From: Acetobacteraceae bacterium
GTDB lineage: Bacteria > Pseudomonadota > Alphaproteobacteria > Acetobacterales > Acetobacteraceae
Direction of reading: 5' to 3'
NCBI GenBank assembly: GCA_021732665.1
Contig: JAKFUL010000009.1
Coordinates: 1-62,736, forward strand
DNA: 62,736 bases
This document shows, piece by piece, positions 8,458-16,867 of this stretch. The stretch's first letter is position 1. Each line of letters starts with the position of its first letter. The notes under the pieces were generated by a model. That model was not told the DNA's origin. It saw only the letters and a list, made by a program, of their open reading frames with translations, and ran no database searches. Both the position numbers and the translations under genes were made by a program.

Positions 8458-9585
8458 ATGTCCGACGCATTCCCGCAGCCCGCGCCCATCGACATTGCCC
8501 GGCTGGAGAAACTCGACCGCTTCCGCGCCATGGGCGACCCGCTGGCCGATGCGGTGGCCGTCGATTTCGCCACGATGCCGGACCGGGGTGCGGCCATGCT
8601 GAACGCGGCGCTGGAACAGGGCATCGCCAGCGTGCCGAACGCGCCGGCCAGCCTGCGCGCGCTTTTCGCCGAGATCGACCACGTGCCGTATTGGGTGGAT
8701 TTCGCGACGATGAGCCGCGCCAGCTCGTTGCTGCTGCGCGCCAATGTCTTCGGCGTGGCGGTGCTGGCCTGCTATTCCACGCCGCTGTTCTATCGCCTGG
8801 GCCAGGGCAGCCGGCCGCTGAGCATCACCGACGCGCTGGTCAGCGGCGCGGCCCAGCGCGGCCGCGCCACCGCGCGCTTCGTCGTCGAGACCGCCATGCC
8901 GCAGGGCCTCAGGCGCGATGCCGAGGGTTTCCACATGACCATCCGCATCCGCATGATCCATGCCCAGGTCCGCCGCGGCCTGCTGCGCGCGCCGGGCTGG
9001 GATGTGGCGGTGGACGGCATGCCGGTCAGCCAGACCTATATGGCGGCGATGAGCAGCTACCTCTCGGCCGGCTGGCTGCATGGGCTTCGCATGCTGGGCC
9101 TGCGCGTGGCCCCGGAGGAGAGCGAGGCGCTGATGCAGCTCTGGCGCTACTCCTCGCATCTGATGGGCGTGCATCCCGAGCTGCTGATGGCCACCGAGCA
9201 GGAGGCGATGCGCTTCATCGCCGAGCTGGACGCGAGCGAGAAGCCGCCGGGGGAGGCCGCGCATCGGCTGATGGATGCGCTGCTGGAGGCGGTGCCCTCG
9301 GTGCTGGGCATGCGGGGCTGGCGGGCGCGCTATGCCCGGCGGTTCTTCGAGGGCATGGCGCGGGCCTTGCTGGGTGTGCGCAGTGAGGCCGAGTTCGGGC
9401 TGCGCGCGACCTGCTGGCGGCATGTGCCCATGCTCGCCTCGCCGATGATGGCGGGGTTGCGGTTGCTGACGGTGATCTCGCCCTCGGCGGCGCGGCGGGC
9501 GCAGCTCTGGGGCACGCGGCTTTGGCTGTCGATCGCCGATTATTCCGATGTGGACGCGCCGGTGGCCCTCAGCCCTCGGCGATGA
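8458..9585 (+). CDS. MpaB-family (DUF2236) oxygenase
   Basis: A 375-residue protein of the DUF2236/MpaB family, related to latex-clearing protein and expected to hold a b-type haem in an all-helical fold. Visible family features include a helix-rich ARFVVETAMPQGL segment, FHMTIRIRMIHAQVRRGLL and WRYSSHLMGVHPELL with conserved histidines. Members range from oxygenases to proteins of unknown function, so no substrate is proposed. Start ATG 8458 follows a divergent spacer of about 175 bp from the Bug protein gene. Confidence 0.8.
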   Translation: MSDAFPQPAPIDIARLEKLDRFRAMGDPLADAVAVDFATMPDRGAAMLNAALEQGIASVPNAPASLRALFAEIDHVPYWVDFATMSRASSLLLRANVFGVAVLACYSTPLFYRLGQGSRPLSITDALVSGAAQRGRATARFVVETAMPQGLRRDAEGFHMTIRIRMIHAQVRRGLLRAPGWDVAVDGMPVSQTYMAAMSSYLSAGWLHGLRMLGLRVAPEESEALMQLWRYSSHLMGVHPELLMATEQEAMRFIAELDASEKPPGEAAHRLMDALLEAVPSVLGMRGWRARYARRFFEGMARALLGVRSEAEFGLRATCWRHVPMLASPMMAGLRLLTVISPSAARRAQLWGTRLWLSIADYSDVDAPVALSPRR

Positions 9586-9707
9586 AGGGCTCGTCGGTGC
9601 GGAGAGCAGCAGCGGCGCGCCCTCGCGAACGAGCACCATGTGCTGGGCACGCCATGCGCCTTGTGCGGTTCCACGGCCAGGTCCAGCCGCGCCGCTGGCC
9701 CAGGATT

Positions 9708-10097
9708 CTACCAGGGCTCATCCTGCGGGATAGGCCGCGGCTTCCGGTCCTCGCCGATCGCCACGAAGGTGAAGATCGCGTCCGTCACCTTGGCCATGCG
9801 GTGGCTTTCCCGCCCGCGCCGCCAGGCCTCCACCGAGATCTTCATCGAGCTGCGGCCGACATGGATGATCTGGGTGTAAAGGCTCACCTCGTCGCCGACC
9901 ATGACGGGGGAGAGGAAATGCATCGCCTCCACCGCCACCGTCGCGGCACGGCCGCGGGCGCGCAGGGTGGCGGCATTGCCGGCGGCCAGGTCCATCTGCG
10001 CCATCAGCCAGCCGCCGAAGATGTCGCCGGCCGGGTTGGTGTCCGCCGGCATGGCGATGGTGCGGATGGCGGGGATGGTGCTGGGTGGCTGGGTCAT
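9708..10097 (-). CDS. acyl-CoA thioesterase, YciA-like hotdog fold
   Basis: A 129-residue single hotdog-domain protein. NPAGDIFGGWLMAQMDLAAG is the conserved family motif with its catalytic aspartate, followed by ALRARGRAATV-type and MHFLSPVMVGDEVSLY segments. YciA-type enzymes hydrolyse acyl-CoAs in the cytoplasm. I start at ATG 10097 (MTQPPSTIPAIRT), which fits the family length. It is divergent from gpmI, 89 bp away. Confidence 0.88.
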   Translation of the reverse strand: MTQPPSTIPAIRTIAMPADTNPAGDIFGGWLMAQMDLAAGNAATLRARGRAATVAVEAMHFLSPVMVGDEVSLYTQIIHVGRSSMKISVEAWRRGRESHRMAKVTDAIFTFVAIGEDRKPRPIPQDEPW

Positions 10098-10186
10098 GGC
10101 CACAGGATGCCACGGGCACCGGGGCTTCGTCACTGGCGCGGCGCGGCCGGCATGGCTATTCCCAGCCGCAGGATCAGGATCGAGAC

Positions 10187-11701
10187 ATGCCCAAACCCGT
10201 GATGCTCGTGGTGCTGGATGGCTGGGGTTTCCGCCCCGATTGCGCCGACAATGCCGTGGCGCTGGCGCGCACCCCGCATTTCGACGCGCTGTGGGCGGCC
10301 GGCCCGCGCGCCTTTCTGGCCACTTGCGGGGCCGATGTGGGGCTGCCCGACGGCCAGATGGGCAATAGTGAGGTGGGGCATTTGAATCTGGGCGCCGGGC
10401 GGGTGGTGATGCAGGACCTGCCGCGGATCGATGCGGCGGTGGCCGATGGCTCGCTGGCCGGGCACCCCGCCTTGGCCGAGGCGGTGGCCAAGCTGAAGGC
10501 CAGCGGCGGCACGCTGCACCTGGTGGGGCTGCTCTCGCCCGGCGGCGTGCATGCGCATCAGAACCACGCCGTGGCGCTGGCGCGGATTTTTGCCGCGGCC
10601 GGCGTGCCGGTCGCGATCCATGGCTGGACGGATGGGCGCGACACGCCGCCGCAATCCGCGCCGGGCTTTGTCGCCGATTTCGAGGCGGCGCTGCCCCCGG
10701 GCGCGCGGCTGGCCACGCTCTGCGGCCGCTACTTCGCCATGGATCGGGACAATCGCTGGGAGCGGGTTTCCCAGGCCTTCAACGCCATGGTGCTGGGGCA
10801 GGGCGTGGCGGCGGAGAGCGCGCAGGGCGCCATCGCCGCCGCACACGCCGCCGGGAAGAATGACGAATTCCTACCCGCCGCCATCATCGGTGGCTATCCC
10901 GGGATGAAGGACGGCGATGGCCTGCTCTGCTTCAATTTCCGCGCCGACCGGGTGCGGGAAATCCTGGCCGCGCTGCTTGACCCGGCATTCGACGGCTTCC
11001 CCCGCGCCCGGATGCCGGCCTTCGCCGTGGCGCTGGGGATGACGCAGTATTCGATGGCGCTGGACCCCTTCCTGACCACGCTGTTTCCGCCGCAATCCAT
11101 GGATGACCTGCTGGGCCAGGTCGTCTCCCGCGCCGGCATGACCCAGCTGCGCATGGCCGAGACGGAAAAATACCCCCACGTCACCTATTTCCTGAACGGC
11201 GGCGAGGAGGCGGTGCTGCCGGGCGAGGCGCGAATCATGGTGCCCTCCCCCAAGGTCGCCACCTATGACCTTCAGCCGGAGATGAGCGCGCCGGAGCTTG
11301 CGGACAAAGCCGTGCGGGCGATCGATTCCCATCAACATGATCTCATCGTGCTGAACTTCGCCAATGCCGACATGGTGGGCCATACCGGCAGCCTTGGCGC
11401 CGCGATCGCGGCCTGCGAGGCGGTGGATGCCGGGCTGGGGCGCATCCTGAACGCCATCACCCATGCCGGCGGCGCCGTTCTCGTCACCGCCGACCACGGC
11501 AATGCCGAGATGATGCGCGACCCGAACACCGGCGGACCGCACACCGCGCATACCCTCAACCGCGTGCCGGCGGTGCTGCTGGGCGGGCCGCCCGGCCGGC
11601 TACTGGCCGATGGCCGGCTGGGCGATGTGGCGCCCACCCTGCTGGCCCTGCTGGGGCTGCCACAGCCCGCGGCGATGACCGGGCAGTCGCTGCTGCGATG
11701 A
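10187..11701 (+). CDS. gpmI: 2,3-bisphosphoglycerate-independent phosphoglycerate mutase
   Basis: A 504-residue GpmI, interconverting 3- and 2-phosphoglycerate in glycolysis and gluconeogenesis with two Mn ions. D11 of LVVLDGWG and the phosphoserine S61 of QMGNSEVGHLNLGAGR are present, as are GLLSPGGVHAHQNH, WTDGRDTPPQSA, NFRADRVRE and the C-terminal metal motifs NADMVGHTG and VTADHGNAEMM. Length matches the family. The stop overlaps the start of the EnvC-like gene (ATGA), so the two are coupled, a pairing seen in other alphaproteobacteria. Confidence 0.96.
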   Translation: MPKPVMLVVLDGWGFRPDCADNAVALARTPHFDALWAAGPRAFLATCGADVGLPDGQMGNSEVGHLNLGAGRVVMQDLPRIDAAVADGSLAGHPALAEAVAKLKASGGTLHLVGLLSPGGVHAHQNHAVALARIFAAAGVPVAIHGWTDGRDTPPQSAPGFVADFEAALPPGARLATLCGRYFAMDRDNRWERVSQAFNAMVLGQGVAAESAQGAIAAAHAAGKNDEFLPAAIIGGYPGMKDGDGLLCFNFRADRVREILAALLDPAFDGFPRARMPAFAVALGMTQYSMALDPFLTTLFPPQSMDDLLGQVVSRAGMTQLRMAETEKYPHVTYFLNGGEEAVLPGEARIMVPSPKVATYDLQPEMSAPELADKAVRAIDSHQHDLIVLNFANADMVGHTGSLGAAIAACEAVDAGLGRILNAITHAGGAVLVTADHGNAEMMRDPNTGGPHTAHTLNRVPAVLLGGPPGRLLADGRLGDVAPTLLALLGLPQPAAMTGQSLLR

Positions 11702-12837
11702 AAGCCGCGCCGGCCCTGCTGGCGATGCTTCTGGCCATGCCGGCATGGGCCCAGGGCCCTGCCGAGCTGCGCGACCTGCGCCGCGAAACCCAGCGCCGCG
11801 GCGATGCGGCGGCCGAGGCGCTGCGTCTCTCAGAGGCCGCGACGACCGAGGAGCGCCGCATGGCCGAGGCCCGGGTGGCCGCTGCCCGTTCGCTGAGCCA
11901 TGCCGAGGCGCGCCTCGCCCAGGCGAATGCCGCCGCCAACGCCGCCGTCGAGGCCGCCCAACGCGCCCTGGCCGACCGCGCCGACCGCGCCGCCGCGCTC
12001 GCCCCCTTCCTGCCCCTGCTGCACCGCCTCGAACGCTGGCCGGCGGAAAGCCTGCTCGCCATGCCCTCGGCGCCCGAGGACACGCTGCGCGGGCTGCTGG
12101 CGATGCAGGCGGTGATCCGCCACGCCGGCGCGGTGGCCGAGGCCTTCCGAGCCGCCGCCGAGCGCGCCGAGCAGGCCCGCCGGGCGGTCGAGCCCGAACT
12201 GGCCGGCCTCAACACCGCCCGCGCCGAGGCCCGCGCCGCCGATGCCAGGCTGGAGGCCGCGCTTGGCCAGGCCCGAAGCCGCCGCGCCGATGCCCAGGCC
12301 AATGAGGATGCCGCGTCCCGCCGCGCGCGCGAGGCGGCGGCCCGGGTGACCGATCTGGAACAGGCGATGGAGCGGCTGGAACGCAACCGGGCCGAGCGTG
12401 AAAGGCGCGAGGCGGAGGCGGCACGACGCACCCAGGCTCCCCGCCCTCCGCCTGTGGCGGAAGCCCCGGCTGGCGCCCACCCCATGCCCGTGGCGGGCCA
12501 GGTCGCGCGGGAATTCGGCGCCGCCGGCGAGGGCGGGCCGGCCCGCGGCATGACCCTGCTGGCCGGCCCGCGCGCCCGGGTGACGGCGCCCTGCGCCGGC
12601 CGGGTGGCCTATGCCGGCGCCTTTCGCAGCTATGGCCAGCTGGTGATCATCGATTGCGGCGCCGGCACCCATCTGGTGCTGGCTCGGATGGAGCGGCTGG
12701 AAACCGCGACCGGCGAGCGTGTGCTGGCCGGCGAGCCGGTGGGCAGCCTGCCGGGGGGCGAGCCGCGGCTCTATGTCGAGCTGCGGCGAAACGGCCAGCC
12801 GGCCGACCCGCGCGGGTTTTTCGCCGGCCGGGGTTAA
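11698..12837 (+). CDS. EnvC-like murein hydrolase activator with degenerate LytM domain
   Basis: A 379-residue exported protein: signal peptide (residues 1-18, ending AWAQ), long Ala/Arg/Glu-rich coiled coil (about 20-240), a Pro-rich linker, and a C-terminal M23/LytM-like domain (about 265-375). The LytM domain lacks the zinc ligands: the HxxxD site is RGMTLLAG and the usual HLHFE is RLYVELR. It should therefore not be a peptidase but, as for E. coli EnvC, an activator of amidases that split septal peptidoglycan. Translationally coupled to gpmI by a 4-bp overlap. Its stop overlaps the convergent DUF1080 gene by 4 bp. Confidence 0.85.
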   Translation: MKAAPALLAMLLAMPAWAQGPAELRDLRRETQRRGDAAAEALRLSEAATTEERRMAEARVAAARSLSHAEARLAQANAAANAAVEAAQRALADRADRAAALAPFLPLLHRLERWPAESLLAMPSAPEDTLRGLLAMQAVIRHAGAVAEAFRAAAERAEQARRAVEPELAGLNTARAEARAADARLEAALGQARSRRADAQANEDAASRRAREAAARVTDLEQAMERLERNRAERERREAEAARRTQAPRPPPVAEAPAGAHPMPVAGQVAREFGAAGEGGPARGMTLLAGPRARVTAPCAGRVAYAGAFRSYGQLVIIDCGAGTHLVLARMERLETATGERVLAGEPVGSLPGGEPRLYVELRRNGQPADPRGFFAGRG

Positions 12838-13445
12838 AGCGTGCGGATTTCCACCTTGCGGAAGCGCACCACGCCGCGGTCATTCACCACGCCGGCGGCG
12901 TCGCGAATGCCATCGCCATGCTGCAGGGCGATGCGGCCGGAGGCGAAGCGGGAATCGCGGGCGCCATCCACCGTCTTCTGGCCGTTGAGGGTGACGCTCA
13001 GGCTGTCGCCGCGCGCGGTGATCTCCAGCAGGTTCCAGCGGCCGCCGGCGCGCGGCATCGGATCGACCGCGCCGACATCGACGATGGCGCCGGTGCCGTA
13101 GCGCTGCACCGGCCGCTCATCCCACAGGTTCACCTCGTAGGAATTGGACGAGGTGATGTTGGCGGGGTCGGAGGCGCGGATGAAGATGCCGCTGTTGGTG
13201 TGGGTATCGACCCAGACCTCGGTGCGCATTTCGAAATTGCCGAAGCTGGCACGGGTGACGAGGAAGCCATTGCCGCGGTCGGCCACCAGCGCGCCGTCCT
13301 CGATGCGCCAATTGGCGTTGCCGACGGGCTCGAAGCCTTCGGTGTTGCGGCCGTTGAAGAGGGGGGTCCAGCCGGAGGGCTGGGCCAGGGCGAGACGCCC
13401 GGTGGCAAGAAGCGGCAAGGCAAGCGTGAAGGACCTGCGCAACAT
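12834..13445 (-). CDS. DUF1080 (3-keto-disaccharide hydrolase-like) secreted protein
   Basis: A 203-residue exported protein with a signal peptide (LALPLLATGRLALAQ) and a concanavalin-like DUF1080 domain: WTPLFNGRNTEGFEPVG, WRIEDGALVADRG, FGNFEMRTEVWVD, NSGIFIRASD, YEVNLWDE, WNLLEITARGD and SGRIALQHGDGIR. The family includes 3-ketoglycoside hydrolases and lectin-like carbohydrate binders. No other 3-ketosugar genes are near, so the role is open. It sits directly downstream of the tRNA-Gly on the same strand. Confidence 0.85.
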   Translation of the reverse strand: MLRRSFTLALPLLATGRLALAQPSGWTPLFNGRNTEGFEPVGNANWRIEDGALVADRGNGFLVTRASFGNFEMRTEVWVDTHTNSGIFIRASDPANITSSNSYEVNLWDERPVQRYGTGAIVDVGAVDPMPRAGGRWNLLEITARGDSLSVTLNGQKTVDGARDSRFASGRIALQHGDGIRDAAGVVNDRGVVRFRKVEIRTL

Positions 13446-13532
13446 CGTTGTTTCTCTCCCTTGAGGCTCCGGTTGGTCCCGGATGAGCGGAGGCTATGTC
13501 CGAACAGACAGCCGCGCAAATGAAACCGGGGA

Positions 13533-13607
13533 TGGAGCGGGCGATGGGAATCGAACCCACGACATTCAGCTTGGGAAGCTGACGTTCTACCGCTGAACTA
13601 CGCCCGC
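13533..13607 (-). tRNA. tRNA-Gly (anticodon CCC)
   Basis: The minus strand folds into a cloverleaf with acceptor stem GCGGGCG/CGCCCGC, anticodon stem TCAGC/GCTGA enclosing the loop TTCCCAA (anticodon CCC), T-loop TTCGATT, discriminator U and an encoded CCA end. The sequence closely resembles E. coli glyU. The DNA on its 5' side (13.7-14.7 kb) looks foreign. Confidence 0.95.
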
Positions 13608-13673
13608 GACGGCATCACCTTATGACTTGGCGCTGGCAGCGGCAAGCCCTGGGTGAACTCCGCGCCGCGCCGA

Positions 13674-14204
13674 TCAGGCCTTCGGCAGGTCGGTCGTTAC
13701 GAAGGTAACGCCGCCGCCATAGGCCGTCTTCATCCCGGTGACGAAGGCAGGGACCGTGTCCTTGCGGACCTGATCCTTCGAATTGCCGTAGTGATAGACA
13801 AAACCGTTCTTGATCACCCCGACATGCTTGTTCGGGATGTTCCCCATGGCGTTCACGCCATCCTGGAGGTTGCCGCTCTTGGTCACGAAGATCAGGCTCG
13901 AGATCGGCGCCTTGGTGAAATCCGTGACATCGAGCCTGGTTTTGCCGGTCAGGTTGTTGTTGAACAGCGCATGAACCCGGATCAATACGCCCATCGATTT
14001 GTATTCCTTGCCGCGGGCAAAGCCCTCGCACTTGGAAAGCTGGCGGCATTTCAGGCCGATGCCATTGGTGAAGCGCGAGGCGTGGCAGACGAAATGGGCG
14101 CAGTGGTCGTCGTCATCGCCGACGGAACCGAAGCCCGCCGAGGTGTAAATCGCCTCGATCGATTTTCCGACGAAATCCTCCAGGCCGGTGCCACCTGCAC
14201 TCCC
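13674..14204 (-). pseudogene. CHAP/NlpC-like peptidase fragment, probably foreign and without a start
   Basis: The frame is open from 14204 to a stop at 13674 (about 176 codons), but the only start codon is the ATG at 13994, leaving 106 residues. The upstream part (GLEDFVGKSIEAIYTSAGFG, DDDDHCAHFVCHASRF) looks like coding sequence with a possible nucleophile cysteine, and HVGVIKNGFVYHYGNS carries a candidate histidine, reminiscent of CHAP/NlpC peptidoglycan hydrolases. It ends upstream at a TGA at 14205-14207. Richness in Asn, Lys and Thr is unlike its neighbours. Either a frameshifted gene or a transferred fragment; function is a weak guess. Confidence 0.42.
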
Positions 14205-14306
14205 TCAGTGCCGACAACGATGAGACATTGACCCCCGGGAAGTTTACCCTTGAGGGCGACAGGTGGAACATCGACATGGTCATGTCCCGCACGACTGCCA
14301 CAGATC

Positions 14307-14474
14307 CCCGATCCGACGCCGGTTTCAGCGCCACCGGCGGCCTCGCCCGAACTTGTGGACCGGCCTCGCCGGCGACGGACATTCACCGCAGCCGACAGGG
14401 TCCGGATCCTGGCCGAGATCGACCGCGCCCCATCCGGCGGCTGCGGTGCCATCCTGCGAAGCGAGGGGCTCTAT
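14307..14474 (+). mobile_element. transposase N-terminal remnant (IS fragment)
   Basis: The plus strand encodes DRPRRRRTFTAADRVRILAE followed by IDRA and GAILRSEGLY. This is the basic helix-turn-helix start of an IS transposase family with the pattern RRxFTAxxKxRILAEAD...GALLRREGLYSSHL. After GLY the frame is lost, and the adjacent frame continues with SSALAGGQ, suggesting a frameshift. No catalytic domain or inverted repeats remain. It abuts the broken end of exbB on the opposite strand. Confidence 0.6.
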
Positions 14475-14671
14475 CCTCGGCCCTGGCCGGCGGCCAGCAT
14501 CTGGGCGCCCACGCCATCGGTAAGGCCCGAGCAATCGCCGGTGCGGGCGGCGGCATCCAGCACCGCCATCTCCCGCCGCGACGCGCCGAGCCTGACGGAT
14601 TTGTCGACGATGGTGCTCCAGACCACGATATCGGCCTGCAGAAACAGACCGACCAGGGAAAAACCTCGCAT
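14471..14671 (-). pseudogene. truncated ExbB/TolQ-like protein
   Basis: A 66-residue frame starting 10 bp after the TonB-receptor stop. It reads FSLVGLFLQADIVVWSTIVDKSVRLGASRRE in two runs (FSLVGLFLQADIVV, then WSTIVDKSVRLGASRRE), the N-terminus of ExbB/TolQ, the proton channel that energises TonB receptors. About ten residues of the first membrane helix seem deleted between ADIVV and WSTIVDK, and the remaining two membrane helices are missing because the frame runs into the IS remnant at about 14475-14485. No exbD or tonB follows. Not functional as it stands. Confidence 0.72.
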
Positions 14672-14681
14672 GTCCAATGTC

Positions 14682-16778
14682 CTAGATCGCGCGTGACAGG
14701 CCGAGGAACACCGCCCGTCGCATGCCGTATTGCGAAGCGCTGACACCCAGGCCCGTGCCGTCGCGCAGCTGATGGACACGGTCGCCGATGTTCAGAAGAT
14801 CCACCCGCGCGGTCCAACGCCCGGCCCGCGGCAGCTCGAATTCCTGGGATAGCGAGAGGTTCGCCGTCAGATAGGGCGTGACATGGCTGGAATTGGCGAG
14901 GCTCTTCCGCAGGCCGCTCGCATAGACCAGGGTGCCGCCGAGGTTGCCGCCCTCCCAGACCTGGTAGCTTCCACCGGCTGAGGCGGTGACGGTCTGCAGA
15001 TGGTCGAGCCGCACATAACGGTCGCGGGCATAGGTGAAATCCGCCGCATCGAGCAGGTATTGGTTGGAATTGGGGTTGCGGCCCTCGGCCCGGCCATAGG
15101 CGACATTGCCGTACAGCAGCCAGCGCGCCACCCGGTAATTCGCCGTCAGCTCAACGCCATAGATCCGTCCCCGCTCGTAATTGTAGGGCGAGAAGATATA
15201 GGCCTGCCCGAACTGCCCGAGATCCTGAAGATTGCGCGACTGGCGGAAATAGGCTTCGGCGCCGAGGGTCAGATTGTCACCCACCCGCTGGCGGACGCCG
15301 ACATTGAAGTAGTGCGAGCGCTCGGGCAGCACCGGGCCGATGCGCGGCACCGCGGGCGCCGCCGTGGTGCCGCCATACAGGTTGAGGTCGGGCCGGGCCA
15401 GCAATTCGGCCGGCGGCGGCGTGAAGTAGCGGGCATAGCCGATGGCAAAGGTGGTCGTGTCGGTCGGCCGCCACACCAGATTGACCCGCGGGCTGAACTG
15501 CGAACCATTGGCCGGCCCCTGCACGATATCGAAGCGCGCGCCGTAATTCAGCGTCAGCCGCTCGGCGATGCGCCATTCGTCCTGCGCGTAGATGCTATAG
15601 AGCTGCTGGTTGATGCGCGAGCGGTCGCGGATCAGCCGCGTATCATCGATCGCGTTGCCCAAGCCGTCGAGCGGCAGCGCCGCGGTCGTGATGCCGGTGC
15701 GGGTGCTGTCGGTGGAGGCGAAGAGGCCGAAGCGGAAGGTGTGGCGCTCCGCCGCGCGCCAGGCCGCGTCGGCCTGGACGCCGACCGAGAGGTTGTCCTT
15801 TCGGGTCTCGGCGGCAGCGCCATTGACCAGCAACTCGCCCAGCAGATCGGGCAGGTAGTTCACCGAGGTCTGCCGCGCGAAGACGGAAACCTGCATATCG
15901 ACCGCATCCCGCGCATGTTGCAGCGCCAGAACACCGAATGTGCCACGCTGCCATTGCCGGGAGCGCAGCCCGGCGCTGTCCACGTCGCTCCGGCCAAAGG
16001 CGGTCACGCTGGCTGGAACCCCGGGCACCGCCGGGATCTGGAAGCGCGACTGGCTGGTGCCGCCGATGAAGGCGAGGCGCGTCCGGTCATCCAGCACATA
16101 GCCGAGCGAGGCCAGGCCGCGCAGCTGCTCGGTGGAATTGTTCCGTGCGGTGTAGGAGGCGGTTGGGTTCTCGAAGCCGCGATCGTTCCGGGTGAAGGAG
16201 CCGGTGAGATAGTACTCGAACGGCCCGATGGTGGAGCCGTAGGAGGCGCTGGGCTGGATGGTGCCGAAGGAACCGCCATAGACGCCCGCCGTGCCCCCGG
16301 GCTCCTGCGCGCCGGAGCGAAGCTGGAGATCGATAATGCCCGCCGTGCGGTAGCCAAACTGTGCCGGCAGCGCGCCGGTTATCAGGCTGACCGAGCGGAG
16401 GCCGCGGGCGTCGAACAGCTGGGCGAAGCCGCTGATCGCCTCGGGGATGATGACGCCGTTGACCCGGTATTGCAGGTTGCGGTGGTCGCCACGGACATGA
16501 ATGTCACCCTGCGCGTCGCCAGCCACGCCCGGCGCCTGCAGGAGCACCAGGTTGAGTGAGGCGGCAGCGCCCTGTGGCAGGCGCTCGATGGCTGCGCGGT
16601 CTATAGTGGTGGTGCTGGCGCCGAGCGATGGTGCGATACGGTTGCGCTGCTCCTCGAAGCGGCGGGACTGGACCACCATCTCCGGCAATTCGGTGACCAG
16701 CTGGGTATCCTGCGCCTGACCACCGAAGGAGAGCAACGCCAGTGGGGCCAGACCGGCTTGTCGCCAATACCTCAACAC
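14682..16778 (-). CDS. TonB-dependent outer-membrane receptor
   Basis: A 698-residue receptor with a signal peptide (APLALLSFGGQAQ), a TonB-box-like ELPEMVVQS segment, a plug domain (about 45-160, with IERLPQGAAASLNLVLLQAPGVAGD in two parts and GDIHVRGDHRN) and a barrel ending in an aromatic-rich strand (RRAVFLGLSRAI). It should take up a scarce ligand such as a siderophore or metal complex using TonB energy. Start is GTG 16778, preceded by GGAGAG. A truncated exbB follows 10 bp downstream, so it must depend on another TonB-ExbBD set. An AT-rich promoter region with a palindrome lies upstream. Ligand unknown. Confidence 0.88.
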   Translation of the reverse strand: MLRYWRQAGLAPLALLSFGGQAQDTQLVTELPEMVVQSRRFEEQRNRIAPSLGASTTTIDRAAIERLPQGAAASLNLVLLQAPGVAGDAQGDIHVRGDHRNLQYRVNGVIIPEAISGFAQLFDARGLRSVSLITGALPAQFGYRTAGIIDLQLRSGAQEPGGTAGVYGGSFGTIQPSASYGSTIGPFEYYLTGSFTRNDRGFENPTASYTARNNSTEQLRGLASLGYVLDDRTRLAFIGGTSQSRFQIPAVPGVPASVTAFGRSDVDSAGLRSRQWQRGTFGVLALQHARDAVDMQVSVFARQTSVNYLPDLLGELLVNGAAAETRKDNLSVGVQADAAWRAAERHTFRFGLFASTDSTRTGITTAALPLDGLGNAIDDTRLIRDRSRINQQLYSIYAQDEWRIAERLTLNYGARFDIVQGPANGSQFSPRVNLVWRPTDTTTFAIGYARYFTPPPAELLARPDLNLYGGTTAAPAVPRIGPVLPERSHYFNVGVRQRVGDNLTLGAEAYFRQSRNLQDLGQFGQAYIFSPYNYERGRIYGVELTANYRVARWLLYGNVAYGRAEGRNPNSNQYLLDAADFTYARDRYVRLDHLQTVTASAGGSYQVWEGGNLGGTLVYASGLRKSLANSSHVTPYLTANLSLSQEFELPRAGRWTARVDLLNIGDRVHQLRDGTGLGVSASQYGMRRAVFLGLSRAI

Positions 16779-16803
16779 CTGTTCATCTCTCCATCTCCAT
16801 TCC

Positions 16804-16817
16804 TGTAGAAGTCTACA
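16804..16817. promoter_or_regulatory. candidate operator palindrome upstream of the TonB receptor
   Basis: TGTAGAAGTCTACA has 6-bp arms (TGTAGA/TCTACA) around a 2-bp centre and lies 26 bp before the GTG of the receptor gene, in the most AT-rich stretch of the area (16800-16845). Position and symmetry suit a repressor site for ligand-responsive control. I cannot name the regulator. Confidence 0.4.
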
Positions 16818-16867
16818 TATATCATAATAATTTCAATGACTTATTGGATCATCGGGGTGGATTACCG

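Noticed and set aside
9586..9707. Minus-strand C-terminal-like piece (TDEPFIAEG) next to the thioesterase
   Set aside because: Only a few residues, with no frame continuity or recognisable family.
13619..13645. Promoter for tRNA-Gly (TTGCCG and CATAAG)
   Set aside because: The spacer is only 15 bp and the boxes are poor; not strong enough to list as a feature.
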